From an uncultured Bacteroidales bacterium (GTDB taxonomy: Bacteria > Bacteroidota > Bacteroidia > Bacteroidales > F082), in contig ONKA01000009.1 in NCBI GenBank assembly GCA_900318265.1, positions 53,054 through 117,053 on the forward strand: a stretch of DNA of 64,000 nucleotides, written 5' to 3'. Below are positions 49,034 to 56,948 of the stretch, piece after piece. The position numbers and the translations under genes are program-made. Every line of letters starts with the position of its first letter. Position 1 is the stretch's first letter. The notes under the pieces are model-generated. The model was not told where the DNA came from. It saw only the letters and a program-made list of their open reading frames with translations, and did no database searches.

Positions 49034-51556
49034 ATGCGAGCGAAGTTTCTCCTTATTGCGTTGTTGATGGCCTCTCTGTTTGCTTCGGCACAACAGCTGC
49101 CGATTGCTACGGTCTACGGCAAGGTTATCGACGAGCAGGGTCATCCTATTGAAATGGCTAATGTTGTGGTCCCCGAACTTTTGGTGGGCTACACGACCAA
49201 CTCGCGTGGATACTATGAGCTATCGCTGCTGTCGGATTCCACTTGGACCATTCATTTCTCCTTCATCGGCTACGAGCAGAAGCAGGCTACGGTGCGTCTC
49301 AAGAAAGGCGAGAAACGGAAACTCGACATGGTACTGCATTCCACCGCCACAGTACTTCCTGATGCTGTCATCAGCGACCGTGGCACCGAGGCCTCAAGCC
49401 TGACGCGCCTTGACGCCAAGCAGGCTACCATGCTCCCAACGATGGGCGGTGGTGTCGAAACATTAATCAAGACCTTGCCTGGAGTGGTTTCGAACAATGA
49501 ACTGAGCTCGCAGTATCGTGTGCGAGGCGGTAACTTCGACGAGAACCTAATTTATGTGAATGGCATAGAGATCTACCGTCCTTTCCTCGTCGGGTCGGGA
49601 CAACAGGAAGGTCTTAGTTTTGTCAACTCGCAATTGGTCAACAACATCGAGTTCTCGGCAGGCGGCTTCGCAGCGGAGTATGGCGACAAGATGTCGTCAG
49701 TGCTCGACGTGACCTATAAGACCCCAAAAGAGATGGCAGGCTCGCTTTCGTTGAGCCTTTTGGGCGCAGAAGCCCATGTGGAAGGCGCTACGAAAAACGA
49801 GAAGTTCAGCTACCTGGTCGGTGCGCGCTACAAAAACACGGCATTGGCATTGGGCATGATGAACACCAAGGGCGACTACAAGCCCAATTTCACTGATGCT
49901 CAAGCTTTGTTCAATTATCATTTTAACGACAAATGGAGCTTGTCGTTTTTGGGCTATTACTCCAAGAACCGTTACATGCTGATTCCCCAAAATGCACAAG
50001 TCAATTTTGGCACTATCGACTTGCCGTTGCAGCTGAATGTGTATTTCGACGGTCAGGAAATCGACGACTATGCCACGGGTCTTGGAGCCATGACCTTGTC
50101 TTACAAACCCAACAAAGACCTGAATTTGAAATGGATAGCTTCAGCCTATTCTGCTTACGAGACTGAAACTTTCGACATCCGGGAACAGTATTTCTTCGGC
50201 ATCCGTAACACTTCCTTCGGCTCCGATGAGTTTGGCGAGGTGATTGAGAACCATGAAGTAGGCACACTCACCAAACATGCTCGCAATGGTTTCTATGCCC
50301 AGGTCTATAACCTCGACCATAAAGGCCTCTATGCCTTCGACAACAAGTTGCTGAAGTGGGGCTTCCGCTTCCAGCATCAGGATATCGACGACGTAGTGAA
50401 CGAATGGCAGATGATGGACTCGGCAGGTTACAGTTTGCCTCATGTTCCCGACATCATAGGTGGCTATCCCGATGTGTTACCCGAGATAGGGATGGACTTT
50501 GTGCATAAGTCGAATAATGTGCTGTCTGTCAATAATCTTGATGGCTTTGTGCAGAACTCCTGGACTATTCCCTATAAAGACAAGGGCGATTTTGTCATTA
50601 CGGGTGGCTTGAGGGCCAATTATTGGGGCTATAATAAAAAGGTGTATGTCAGTCCGAGGGCGGGTATCGCCTATAAACCTGAGAATGAGAAACGTGAAAC
50701 GGTTTATCGTTTGTCGGGAGGCGTGTATAACCAAACCCCGTTCTATCGGGAGATCCGTAACCGCGACGGCAGCCTATTCAAGGATGCTGAGGCGCAACGG
50801 TCATATCAGGTTGTGGCAGGCAACGACTTCAAGTTCCGCGCCTTCAACCGGCCTTTCATCCTGACCTCGGAGCTGTATTTCAAGTGGTTCACCCATGTCA
50901 TCCCTTACGATATTGATAATGTCCGTATTCGATACTATGCCGACCAGTCGGCTAGGGCTTATACAACGGGTCTTGATTTCAAGGTGAATGGCGAGTTCGT
51001 GAAGGGCATTGACAGTTGGGCAAGTCTTTCATTCATGCGGGCAAGAGAAGATATCCGTGGTGATTATCTTTTGGTTGGTGTTCATGGCGATACGCTTCCG
51101 TTTTACAATCACATTGATGCCGAGGTTGCCGACACTCTTGCCTTGGGTTGGCACTATCGTCCCTCCAACCAGTTGGTCAACTTCTCGCTGTTCTTCCAAG
51201 ATTACATCCCCAATGCCCCAACATGGCGTGTCAATATGACCTTGACCTTCGGCATGGGTCTGCCCATTAATGACAACAATTCGGACTTCTATTCCACTTC
51301 GAGTCGTTATCCAGCCTACCGCCGTGTCGATATCGGCTTCAGTAAGCAACTCATCAGCGAGGCCAGCAGTTTCAGCAAAGGCAATCCATTGCGCTATGTG
51401 AGGAATATGTACGTGAGTGTGGATGTTTTCAACCTTTTGGACATCCCCAATGTGATTTCCTACAATTGGGTGAAGTATATCGACAACAGATATTATGGCG
51501 CACCGAATTACTTGACACCGCGTTATGTCAACGTGAAGTTGGTAATGGAGTTCTAA
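49034..51556 (+). CDS. TonB-dependent receptor with carboxypeptidase-like N-terminal domain
   Basis: 840 aa. Signal peptide (MRAKFLLIALLMASLFASAQ), then a CarboxypepD_reg-like domain (ATVYGKVIDEQGHPIEMANVVV in sections), a plug domain (LIKTLPGVVSNNELSSQYRVRGGNFDENLIYVNGIEIYRP in sections; FSAGGFAAEYGDKMSSVLDV) and a large barrel ending YLTPRYVNVKLVMEF with a terminal Phe. It should import a siderophore, vitamin or oligomer across the outer membrane, powered by the exb cluster. No SusD partner follows, so a glycan substrate is not indicated. Substrate unknown. Confidence 0.93.
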   Translation: MRAKFLLIALLMASLFASAQQLPIATVYGKVIDEQGHPIEMANVVVPELLVGYTTNSRGYYELSLLSDSTWTIHFSFIGYEQKQATVRLKKGEKRKLDMVLHSTATVLPDAVISDRGTEASSLTRLDAKQATMLPTMGGGVETLIKTLPGVVSNNELSSQYRVRGGNFDENLIYVNGIEIYRPFLVGSGQQEGLSFVNSQLVNNIEFSAGGFAAEYGDKMSSVLDVTYKTPKEMAGSLSLSLLGAEAHVEGATKNEKFSYLVGARYKNTALALGMMNTKGDYKPNFTDAQALFNYHFNDKWSLSFLGYYSKNRYMLIPQNAQVNFGTIDLPLQLNVYFDGQEIDDYATGLGAMTLSYKPNKDLNLKWIASAYSAYETETFDIREQYFFGIRNTSFGSDEFGEVIENHEVGTLTKHARNGFYAQVYNLDHKGLYAFDNKLLKWGFRFQHQDIDDVVNEWQMMDSAGYSLPHVPDIIGGYPDVLPEIGMDFVHKSNNVLSVNNLDGFVQNSWTIPYKDKGDFVITGGLRANYWGYNKKVYVSPRAGIAYKPENEKRETVYRLSGGVYNQTPFYREIRNRDGSLFKDAEAQRSYQVVAGNDFKFRAFNRPFILTSELYFKWFTHVIPYDIDNVRIRYYADQSARAYTTGLDFKVNGEFVKGIDSWASLSFMRAREDIRGDYLLVGVHGDTLPFYNHIDAEVADTLALGWHYRPSNQLVNFSLFFQDYIPNAPTWRVNMTLTFGMGLPINDNNSDFYSTSSRYPAYRRVDIGFSKQLISEASSFSKGNPLRYVRNMYVSVDVFNLLDIPNVISYNWVKYIDNRYYGAPNYLTPRYVNVKLVMEF

Positions 51557-51594
51557 AATGAAAAAAGCGAGGCAACGCCTCGCTTTTTTCATTT
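51557..51594. terminator. Bidirectional terminator between convergent genes
   Basis: GCGAGGC/GCCTCGC around AAC, flanked by A6 on one side and T6 on the other. Confidence 0.85.
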
Positions 51595-53014
51595 AATACA
51601 TTGCTGTCATCTTAATCCATTCACGGCCTTGGGCGCATATCTCCTCAACCTCTGCAACGGTCTTGGGGATCGGTCGTCCGAGGATACGGCAACCGTCTTC
51701 GGTGATGAGCAGGTCGTCCTCGATGCGGATACCTCCGAAGTCCTTGTAGGTCTCCAACTTGTCGTAGTTGATGAACTCCTTGAACTTGCCTTCGGCCTTC
51801 CACATATCGATGAGGGTGGGAATGAAGTAGATGCCTGGCTCATCGGTGACCACAAAGCCTGGTTTCAAGGTCTTGCCGCAGCGCAGTCCGCTGAAGCCCA
51901 ACTTGGTGCTGCGTGGCGTGATGTCGTCGTAACCCACGTAGGTCTCGCCAAGGCCTTCCATATCGTGCACGTCCATGCCGAGCATGTGGCCGAGGCCGTG
52001 AGGCATGAAGAGCCAGTGGGCGCCGTTCATCAGGGCTTCTTCGGTGTCACCTTTCATCAGGCCGACGCCTTTCAATCCTTCAATCAAAGTGCGGCAGGCT
52101 AAAGTGTGCATCACTATGTAAGGCATGTAGGGACGCGTGTTGGCGGCCACAGCCTGGTTGGCGGCGAGCACGATTTCGTAGATCTCGCGTTGGCGTTGGT
52201 TGAACACACCGCCCACAGGCGTGGTGCGGGTGAAGTCGGAGGCATAGTAGTTCTCCGTCTCGGCACCGGCATCGCAGACCATCATTCGGCCTTCCTTCAA
52301 CACGTTGTGGTGACCATGGTTGTGTAGCGTCTGACCGTCGACACTCAAAATGACGGGGAACGACACGGGGCCGCCGCCCGATAAAGAGAGGCCTTCAACT
52401 ACACCGGCAATCTCTTGCTCGACCATGCCGGGTTTACACATCTTCATGGCGGTGGTGTGCATGTAATAAGCCGTGTTGGCGGCGCGTTCCATCTCGGCGA
52501 TCTCGAGTTCGCTCTTCACCTCGCGCATGGCAATGACGGCCTTGATGAGTTCCAGACTGACAAATTCCTTCACTTGGCTGACGTGGCAATTCAGCCAGTT
52601 CGAGCATTGGATCTGCGTGTCGCCGCGATAGGTGGGCAGGATATGGATCTGACGGCCTTGGGCCATGGCTTTTTGGAGGTATTCGCCAAACTTATTGAAG
52701 TCGCGGCAGTCGGTGATGCCGATTTTTTCACCTTGCTCCTTCAGCGAGGGCAGGGGACCGCACCAGATCACATCGTCGATGGTGACTTCCACGCCGAAGA
52801 GGATCTCTTCGCCGCTTTCAAAGTCGATGACGCCGACAAGGTCGGGGTGGTTAAGCCCAAAGAAATAGGAGAAATTGCTGTCCTGACGGTAGATGTAAGT
52901 GTTGTCGGGATAGTTGAAGGGCGCCTCATTGTTGGCAGGGAAGAAGGCGATGCCCTTCGAAATCATTTTTTTCAGTGTGGCGCGACGGCCACTATAAACG
53001 TCTTTATTGAACAT
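51593..53014 (-). CDS. Xaa-Pro aminopeptidase-like M24 peptidase
   Basis: 473 aa from the ATG at 53014 (MFNKDVYSGRRATLKKM). Pita-bread fold with the five metal ligands: Asp in VCDAGAE, Asp in YASDFTRTTPVGG, His in PHGLGHMLGMDVHD, Glu in TDEPGIY and Glu in GGIRIEDDLLIT. An N-terminal creatinase-like domain precedes it. Aminopeptidase P removes the first residue when Pro is second. The longer in-frame form from 53086 reads through a palindromic element and was rejected. A second M24 gene lies just upstream. Confidence 0.88.
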   Translation of the reverse strand: MFNKDVYSGRRATLKKMISKGIAFFPANNEAPFNYPDNTYIYRQDSNFSYFFGLNHPDLVGVIDFESGEEILFGVEVTIDDVIWCGPLPSLKEQGEKIGITDCRDFNKFGEYLQKAMAQGRQIHILPTYRGDTQIQCSNWLNCHVSQVKEFVSLELIKAVIAMREVKSELEIAEMERAANTAYYMHTTAMKMCKPGMVEQEIAGVVEGLSLSGGGPVSFPVILSVDGQTLHNHGHHNVLKEGRMMVCDAGAETENYYASDFTRTTPVGGVFNQRQREIYEIVLAANQAVAANTRPYMPYIVMHTLACRTLIEGLKGVGLMKGDTEEALMNGAHWLFMPHGLGHMLGMDVHDMEGLGETYVGYDDITPRSTKLGFSGLRCGKTLKPGFVVTDEPGIYFIPTLIDMWKAEGKFKEFINYDKLETYKDFGGIRIEDDLLITEDGCRILGRPIPKTVAEVEEICAQGREWIKMTAMY

Positions 53015-53046
53015 ATTGGTTTGTTTTTGTTGTTGATTCGTTGTTT

Positions 53047-53074
53047 GTTGGGACGTGGCGCACCGCGTCCCTAC
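53047..53074. repeat. Degenerate 28-bp palindrome in the 5' leader of an M24 peptidase gene
   Basis: GTTGGGACG and CGTCCCTAC ends with an imperfect GC-rich core. It lies between a TATTTTTG box (53084-53091) and the ATG at 53014, so it is probably in the transcribed leader. Confidence 0.7.
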
Positions 53075-53083
53075 ATGGTTTTG

Positions 53084-53091
53084 CAAAAATA
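53084..53091 (-). promoter_or_regulatory. -7 box for the first M24 peptidase gene
   Basis: The minus strand reads TATTTTTG followed by CAAAACC. The box lies 7 bp from the end of the upstream M24 gene. Confidence 0.45.
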
Positions 53092-53097
53092 GAAATT

Positions 53098-54387
53098 TTA
53101 TCGCATCGCCGCCTCAATCTCCTCGATTTCCATTGGCAACCCCTCAAACAGATTGATGGGCTCGCCCTCTGTGATGAGCAGGTCGTTCTCGATGCGGATG
53201 CCGATGCCTTCCTCGCGGATATAGATGCCAGGCTCGCAGGTGAGGATCATACCGGGCTCAAAAGGCTTGAACTTGTCGATGCTGTCGTGCACATCTAGGC
53301 CTATATGGTGCGACATTCCGTGCATCAGGTATTTGCGTTCCAAGGGTTTGTCAGGGTCTTGGTTCTTCACGTCTTCAGCAGTAAAGAGTCCGAGCTTGAT
53401 CATTTCCTGTTCCATCAGGCGGTGTGTGGTCTCATTAATGAGGTTGATGGTGCCACCTGGACGGTAGAGTTTGGTGATTTCCTTCATCACGCGGAGCACG
53501 GCATTGTAGCAGTCGGCTTGCCGCGGAGTGAACTTGCCATTAATAGGTATGGTTCGACTCAAGTCAGAGGAATAGTTCTTCAACTCGCAACCGATGTCGA
53601 AGAGCAGCAGGTCGCCGTCGTGGAGGAGGCTTTGGTTTTTGGAGTAATGCAGGCAACAAGCGTTTTTGCCTCCTGCGATGATGGGGGCATAAGCGTGCCC
53701 AGAGGCATTGTTTTGTTTGAAGATATACTCGATTTCAGCCTGTACTTCATATTCATACATGCCAGGTTTCACGGTTGCCAAGCAGCGGCGGAAGGCTTTG
53801 GCCGTGATGTTGCAGGCCTGTTGTGTGACGTCAATCTCGTCTTCCGATTTCACCATGCGCAAGGCGTTCAACATTGGGGCGGTGCGGCCAAAGTTGTGCA
53901 TCGGGTACAGTGATTTGACCTTTTTTACGAAGCGTTGTTGGATGGTCTCCGTGTTGCATTCGTATTTCGGGTATTCGTAGCTGTTCAGGAAAATGGTCTC
54001 GCCATAGCCGGAGAAGACGATGTCGTTCAAGGTCATCCAGAAGGCGTCGCTGCCTTTGACGGTCTTGATGCCTGACAACTCAGCGGCTTGCTTCGCATCA
54101 AGCATCTCGCCTTGCCAGGTGGCCTTCACCTCGTCGTAGGGCTCAATGAAAAGGATCTCGCGCATGGCTTCATCGGGGTAATCGGGCGCGATGATAAGAT
54201 AGGCGTTTTCTTCGTTAATGCCAGTAAGGTAAAAGAAGTCTGATTGTTGGCGGAAAGGATAGAATTCGTCACCATTACGTGGCATGGGCTCGTTGGCAGT
54301 GAACACTGCAACGGATTTGGACGGCAGTTGTGCTGCGAGGTTTGCCCTGTTCCTGATAAAAAGACGGTTGGAAATGGGATTATTCAT
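53098..54387 (-). CDS. pepP: Xaa-Pro aminopeptidase (M24B)
   Basis: 429 aa. Nearer to classical aminopeptidase P: N-terminal domain (NPISNRLFIRNRANLAAQLP; DFFYLTGINEENAYLII) and a catalytic domain with Asp in LLFDIGCELKNYSSDLSRTIPINGKFT (in sections), His in HGMSHHIGLDVHDS, Glu in TCEPGIYI and Glu in IRIENDLLIT. It cleaves N-terminal residues preceding proline in the cytosol. It is a paralogue of the gene 83 bp downstream, in which the catalytic domain is similar but the N-terminal domain differs. Confidence 0.92.
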   Translation of the reverse strand: MNNPISNRLFIRNRANLAAQLPSKSVAVFTANEPMPRNGDEFYPFRQQSDFFYLTGINEENAYLIIAPDYPDEAMREILFIEPYDEVKATWQGEMLDAKQAAELSGIKTVKGSDAFWMTLNDIVFSGYGETIFLNSYEYPKYECNTETIQQRFVKKVKSLYPMHNFGRTAPMLNALRMVKSEDEIDVTQQACNITAKAFRRCLATVKPGMYEYEVQAEIEYIFKQNNASGHAYAPIIAGGKNACCLHYSKNQSLLHDGDLLLFDIGCELKNYSSDLSRTIPINGKFTPRQADCYNAVLRVMKEITKLYRPGGTINLINETTHRLMEQEMIKLGLFTAEDVKNQDPDKPLERKYLMHGMSHHIGLDVHDSIDKFKPFEPGMILTCEPGIYIREEGIGIRIENDLLITEGEPINLFEGLPMEIEEIEAAMR

Positions 54388-54442
54388 AATGGAATCGTTT
54401 TGCTTTTTAGTCCTACAAAATTAGAAATTTTCCACGATGTTA

Positions 54443-54472
54443 TTGACACTATCAAAAAAAAGACTACTTTTG
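54443..54472 (+). promoter_or_regulatory. Promoter for the first small barrel gene
   Basis: TTG at 54443-54445 and TACTTTTG at 54465-54472, spacing 19 bp; leader ~30 nt. Confidence 0.55.
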
Positions 54473-54504
54473 TCACCAAATTACTAACCTAAATCTATAA
54501 TCAA

Positions 54505-55257
54505 ATGAAGAAAAGTTTACTTATCGTTGGCCTTCTGTTGGCCATGTCGCTGACTGCGTCAGCACAGTACAAAGGATTCTCCTTTGGATTTAAATTGGGT
54601 CCCAGCTTTGACTGGACTGGTTCAAAAACAGGCGCAGCTGTCAATCAAGGTACCAAGACCGGTTTTGACGTTGGTGTTGTGGCCGAGTATTATTTCGCCG
54701 AGAACTATGCCATCGTTACAGGTGTTAGTGTTGACTTCTTGAGAGGTCAATACAACTTCGAAGATATGCGTAACATAAGCGCAATTGACACTATTGCCGA
54801 TTATCAGCTTGGTACGGTTGGAAGACAATTTAAGACTACGGTTTATGAAATCCCGTTGATGTTAAAGATGGTCACCCCGCAATTGGGTAACCTCCCACTT
54901 CGTGCTTATGCCCAAGTGGGTGGTGCTTTTGGTTACACGCAACGCGTAAAGGTGATGGACACTTTCACTTTGGGTGACCTCAAAGACACTGATTTCAGAG
55001 CTACCAAGGGTGAATACAACCCCTTCCACGCTTCATTGCGTATCGGTGCAGGTGCAGAGTATACTCTGCTGGAGACGACCCGTGTCTTCGCCGGCCTTTA
55101 CTTCTCTCACGACTTCTTGAACAGCATCAGCAGAGGAGGTCTGGTTTCATCCAACTATGAGAAATACTATGGTGGCGACAAGGATTTGGGAGAACGTGAC
55201 CTCAAGTTGAATGTCCTTCAGAACCGAATCGGTATCGAAGTGGGTATCTTCTTCTAA
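54505..55257 (+). CDS. Outer-membrane beta-barrel protein (PorT-family-like)
   Basis: 250 aa. Signal peptide MKKSLLIVGLLLAMSLTASA. The rest has alternating strands (FSFGFKLGPSFDWTG, DVGVVAEYYFAENYAIVTGVSVDFLRGQYNF in sections, TTVYEIPLMLKM, LRAYAQVGGAFGYT) and ends IGIEVGIFF with an aromatic terminus. The pattern fits the outer-membrane beta-barrel family that includes PorT, a T9SS component, but membership in that family is broad and no T9SS role can be claimed. It is similar to the protein at 56173-56865. Confidence 0.82.
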   Translation: MKKSLLIVGLLLAMSLTASAQYKGFSFGFKLGPSFDWTGSKTGAAVNQGTKTGFDVGVVAEYYFAENYAIVTGVSVDFLRGQYNFEDMRNISAIDTIADYQLGTVGRQFKTTVYEIPLMLKMVTPQLGNLPLRAYAQVGGAFGYTQRVKVMDTFTLGDLKDTDFRATKGEYNPFHASLRIGAGAEYTLLETTRVFAGLYFSHDFLNSISRGGLVSSNYEKYYGGDKDLGERDLKLNVLQNRIGIEVGIFF

Positions 55258-55277
55258 TCTTAGATTACCCAATAACA

Positions 55278-55312
55278 AAAAGAGAGCGACTCGTTGAGTC
55301 GCTCTCTTTTTG
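55278..55312. terminator. Bidirectional terminator between convergent barrel genes
   Basis: AGAGAGCGACTC and GAGTCGCTCTCT pair around GTT, flanked by AAAA and TTTT. Confidence 0.85.
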
Positions 55313-55331
55313 TTTGTCTATGTTTGTCCGA

Positions 55332-56054
55332 TTAAAGCAGTTTGACGCCCACGGTCACCATGAACATGTTCTGCTTGGTATTGTCGATGTTGCTGAAATC
55401 GAAGGTCTCACCGAGGGTGGTTTCATTCAGCGCGTCGAACATCTTACTCAGGCCGAAATTGTAGTTAATGTCAAGGGTGATGCGCTTCAGCACGTCGACG
55501 CCGAGACCGGCTTGAACGCCCCATGAGATGCTCTTGGGGTTGAACTTCTCATCGGTAGTGGTATTGGCTATTTCGGCTGTTTGTCCCTCAAGGGTATAGG
55601 TTTGGTCATACAAGGTCTTAGATTGTAAGACGAAGTTTGCCGTGGGACCCACTTGGGCGCGCAGGGTGACCACATCGAGGTCGATGACGTTGAAGCCAAC
55701 CAAAATAGGTACTTGAAGATTCATCTGGTTCAAAGTGAGGTTTACATTGGCGCCTGTAGGAAGGTTGAACAAGTTCTCGTTTTCTTCCACGCCGATAACA
55801 TGGGCGTCAAAGACATTGGAGGTCTTGAAATAAAGCACTTCGGGTTGGACATAGACGCGGCCAACGGTGACGCGGCCGAAAATACCAGCCGTGAAATGGT
55901 TGGAGAAACCAGCCTTAATGTCGGCTTTTTGGTAAGAAAGGGAAGCGGTTTGGAAACCGACTTTAGGTCCGATGGCGAGGTCGATACCGCCGCCAGCGAA
56001 AGCTGCACTACCCATCATCAAGAGGGCTGCAATCAGTAAGAATGTCTTCTTCAT
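55332..56054 (-). CDS. Outer-membrane beta-barrel protein
   Basis: 240 aa from the ATG at 56054. Signal peptide (MKKTFLLIAALLMMGSAAFA). The barrel begins GGIDLAIGPKVGFQTASLSY and includes TAGIFGRVTVGRVYVQPEVLYF (in sections) and NLQVPILVGFNVIDLDVVTLRAQVGPTANFV (in sections), ending MFMVTVGVKLL. The longer in-frame extension to 56228 crosses the promoter and was rejected. It lies inverted between two related barrel genes but is less similar to them than they are to each other. Confidence 0.85.
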   Translation of the reverse strand: MKKTFLLIAALLMMGSAAFAGGGIDLAIGPKVGFQTASLSYQKADIKAGFSNHFTAGIFGRVTVGRVYVQPEVLYFKTSNVFDAHVIGVEENENLFNLPTGANVNLTLNQMNLQVPILVGFNVIDLDVVTLRAQVGPTANFVLQSKTLYDQTYTLEGQTAEIANTTTDEKFNPKSISWGVQAGLGVDVLKRITLDINYNFGLSKMFDALNETTLGETFDFSNIDNTKQNMFMVTVGVKLL

Positions 56055-56094
56055 TTTGATTTGTTTTAGTGAATGATTTAGAATGATTTGGCGA

Positions 56095-56102
56095 CAAAAA
56101 TA
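56095..56102 (-). promoter_or_regulatory. -7 box for the inverted barrel gene
   Basis: The minus strand reads TATTTTTG followed by TCGCC, about 41 bp before the ATG at 56054. Confidence 0.45.
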
Positions 56103-56118
56103 AGAATCATTTTCGGAT

Positions 56119-56152
56119 TTTGAGGAAATGTCGGCAAAATAAATTATCTTTG
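56119..56152 (+). promoter_or_regulatory. Promoter for the third barrel gene
   Basis: TTTG at 56119-56122 and TATCTTTG at 56145-56152, spacing 22 bp; leader ~20 nt. Confidence 0.55.
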
Positions 56153-56172
56153 TAGGTCTAAATTCTGTTATT

Positions 56173-56865
56173 ATGAGAAAAACATTGTTGATTTTCAGTA
56201 TGGTAGCGGCTATGGCCGTGGGTGCCAACGCTCAAACTGGGAATGCCAGGTTTGGCATTAAATTAGGGCCTACTTTTGATTGGGCAAGCTCGGGTTCTAC
56301 AGCGGCCACAAACGATGGTTTCAGGTTGGGAGGTAGCGTGGGTTTGGTCTGCGACTACTATGTTACAAGTAATGTCGCGGTTTCGTCTGGCGTGAGTCTC
56401 AATTTCCTTCGGATGAAGTACACTTTCACCGATCGCCGTCGAGTTGAGGACTTCTTGGAAGAGGCAAATGTGCCTGTGTCGCGCCGTGTAAAAGCCACCA
56501 ATATTGAGATCCCGCTGAAAGGCAAGTTTAGGCTGGATGTGGCTGAATCGTTAAAGGCTTATGCCGAGGCGGGTGTAGGCTTGAGCTTCAATTGTAAGGA
56601 CTATGGCAAGGACAGTTATAGCTTTTATTGGGTGACATCCGAGGGTGAGAATTATGTCGATTGCACCAATCAGTATCGTCCGCTTCAGTTTTCCATGATT
56701 TTTGGTTTAGGTGCCGAATATGAAATCAACCGCGATTTCTCTGTTTTTGCCCAATTGTCTTTCGACCATGCTTTCTCAAATGCTTTTGTCAGTGTTTTGG
56801 AAAAGCAGACGGGTAGCATTCTGCGTAACAATTACATTGGCATTGAGTTTGGCATCATGCATTAA
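56173..56865 (+). CDS. Outer-membrane beta-barrel protein (PorT-family-like)
   Basis: 230 aa. Signal peptide MRKTLLIFSMVAAMAVGANA. The mature part starts with RFGIKLGPTFDWASSGSTAA, then GLVCDYYVTSNVAVSSGVSLNFLRMKYTF (in sections), matching the order and wording of the protein at 54505-55257, so the two are paralogues from a local duplication. It ends NNYIGIEFGIMH. No other domain was seen and the role is unknown. Confidence 0.82.
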   Translation: MRKTLLIFSMVAAMAVGANAQTGNARFGIKLGPTFDWASSGSTAATNDGFRLGGSVGLVCDYYVTSNVAVSSGVSLNFLRMKYTFTDRRRVEDFLEEANVPVSRRVKATNIEIPLKGKFRLDVAESLKAYAEAGVGLSFNCKDYGKDSYSFYWVTSEGENYVDCTNQYRPLQFSMIFGLGAEYEINRDFSVFAQLSFDHAFSNAFVSVLEKQTGSILRNNYIGIEFGIMH

Positions 56866-56890
56866 GGAAATAGTTTTCCTTTTAGAGGCA

Positions 56891-56932
56891 CAAAGAAAAA
56901 GCCTGGCGGGATTCCGTCAGGCTTTTTCTTTG
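56891..56932. terminator. Bidirectional terminator between barrel and OmpA genes
   Basis: AAAAAGCCTGGCGG and its near-complement CCGTCAGGCTTTTT pair around GATT, giving a T-run on both strands. Confidence 0.85.
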
Positions 56933-56948
56933 TAAGGTTGCGTGTTGA

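Noticed and set aside
51593-53086. Longer M24 peptidase reading from 53086
   Set aside because: The extra N-terminus (HVGTRCATSQQ...) is translation of a palindromic element; similarity starts at MFNKDVYSG.
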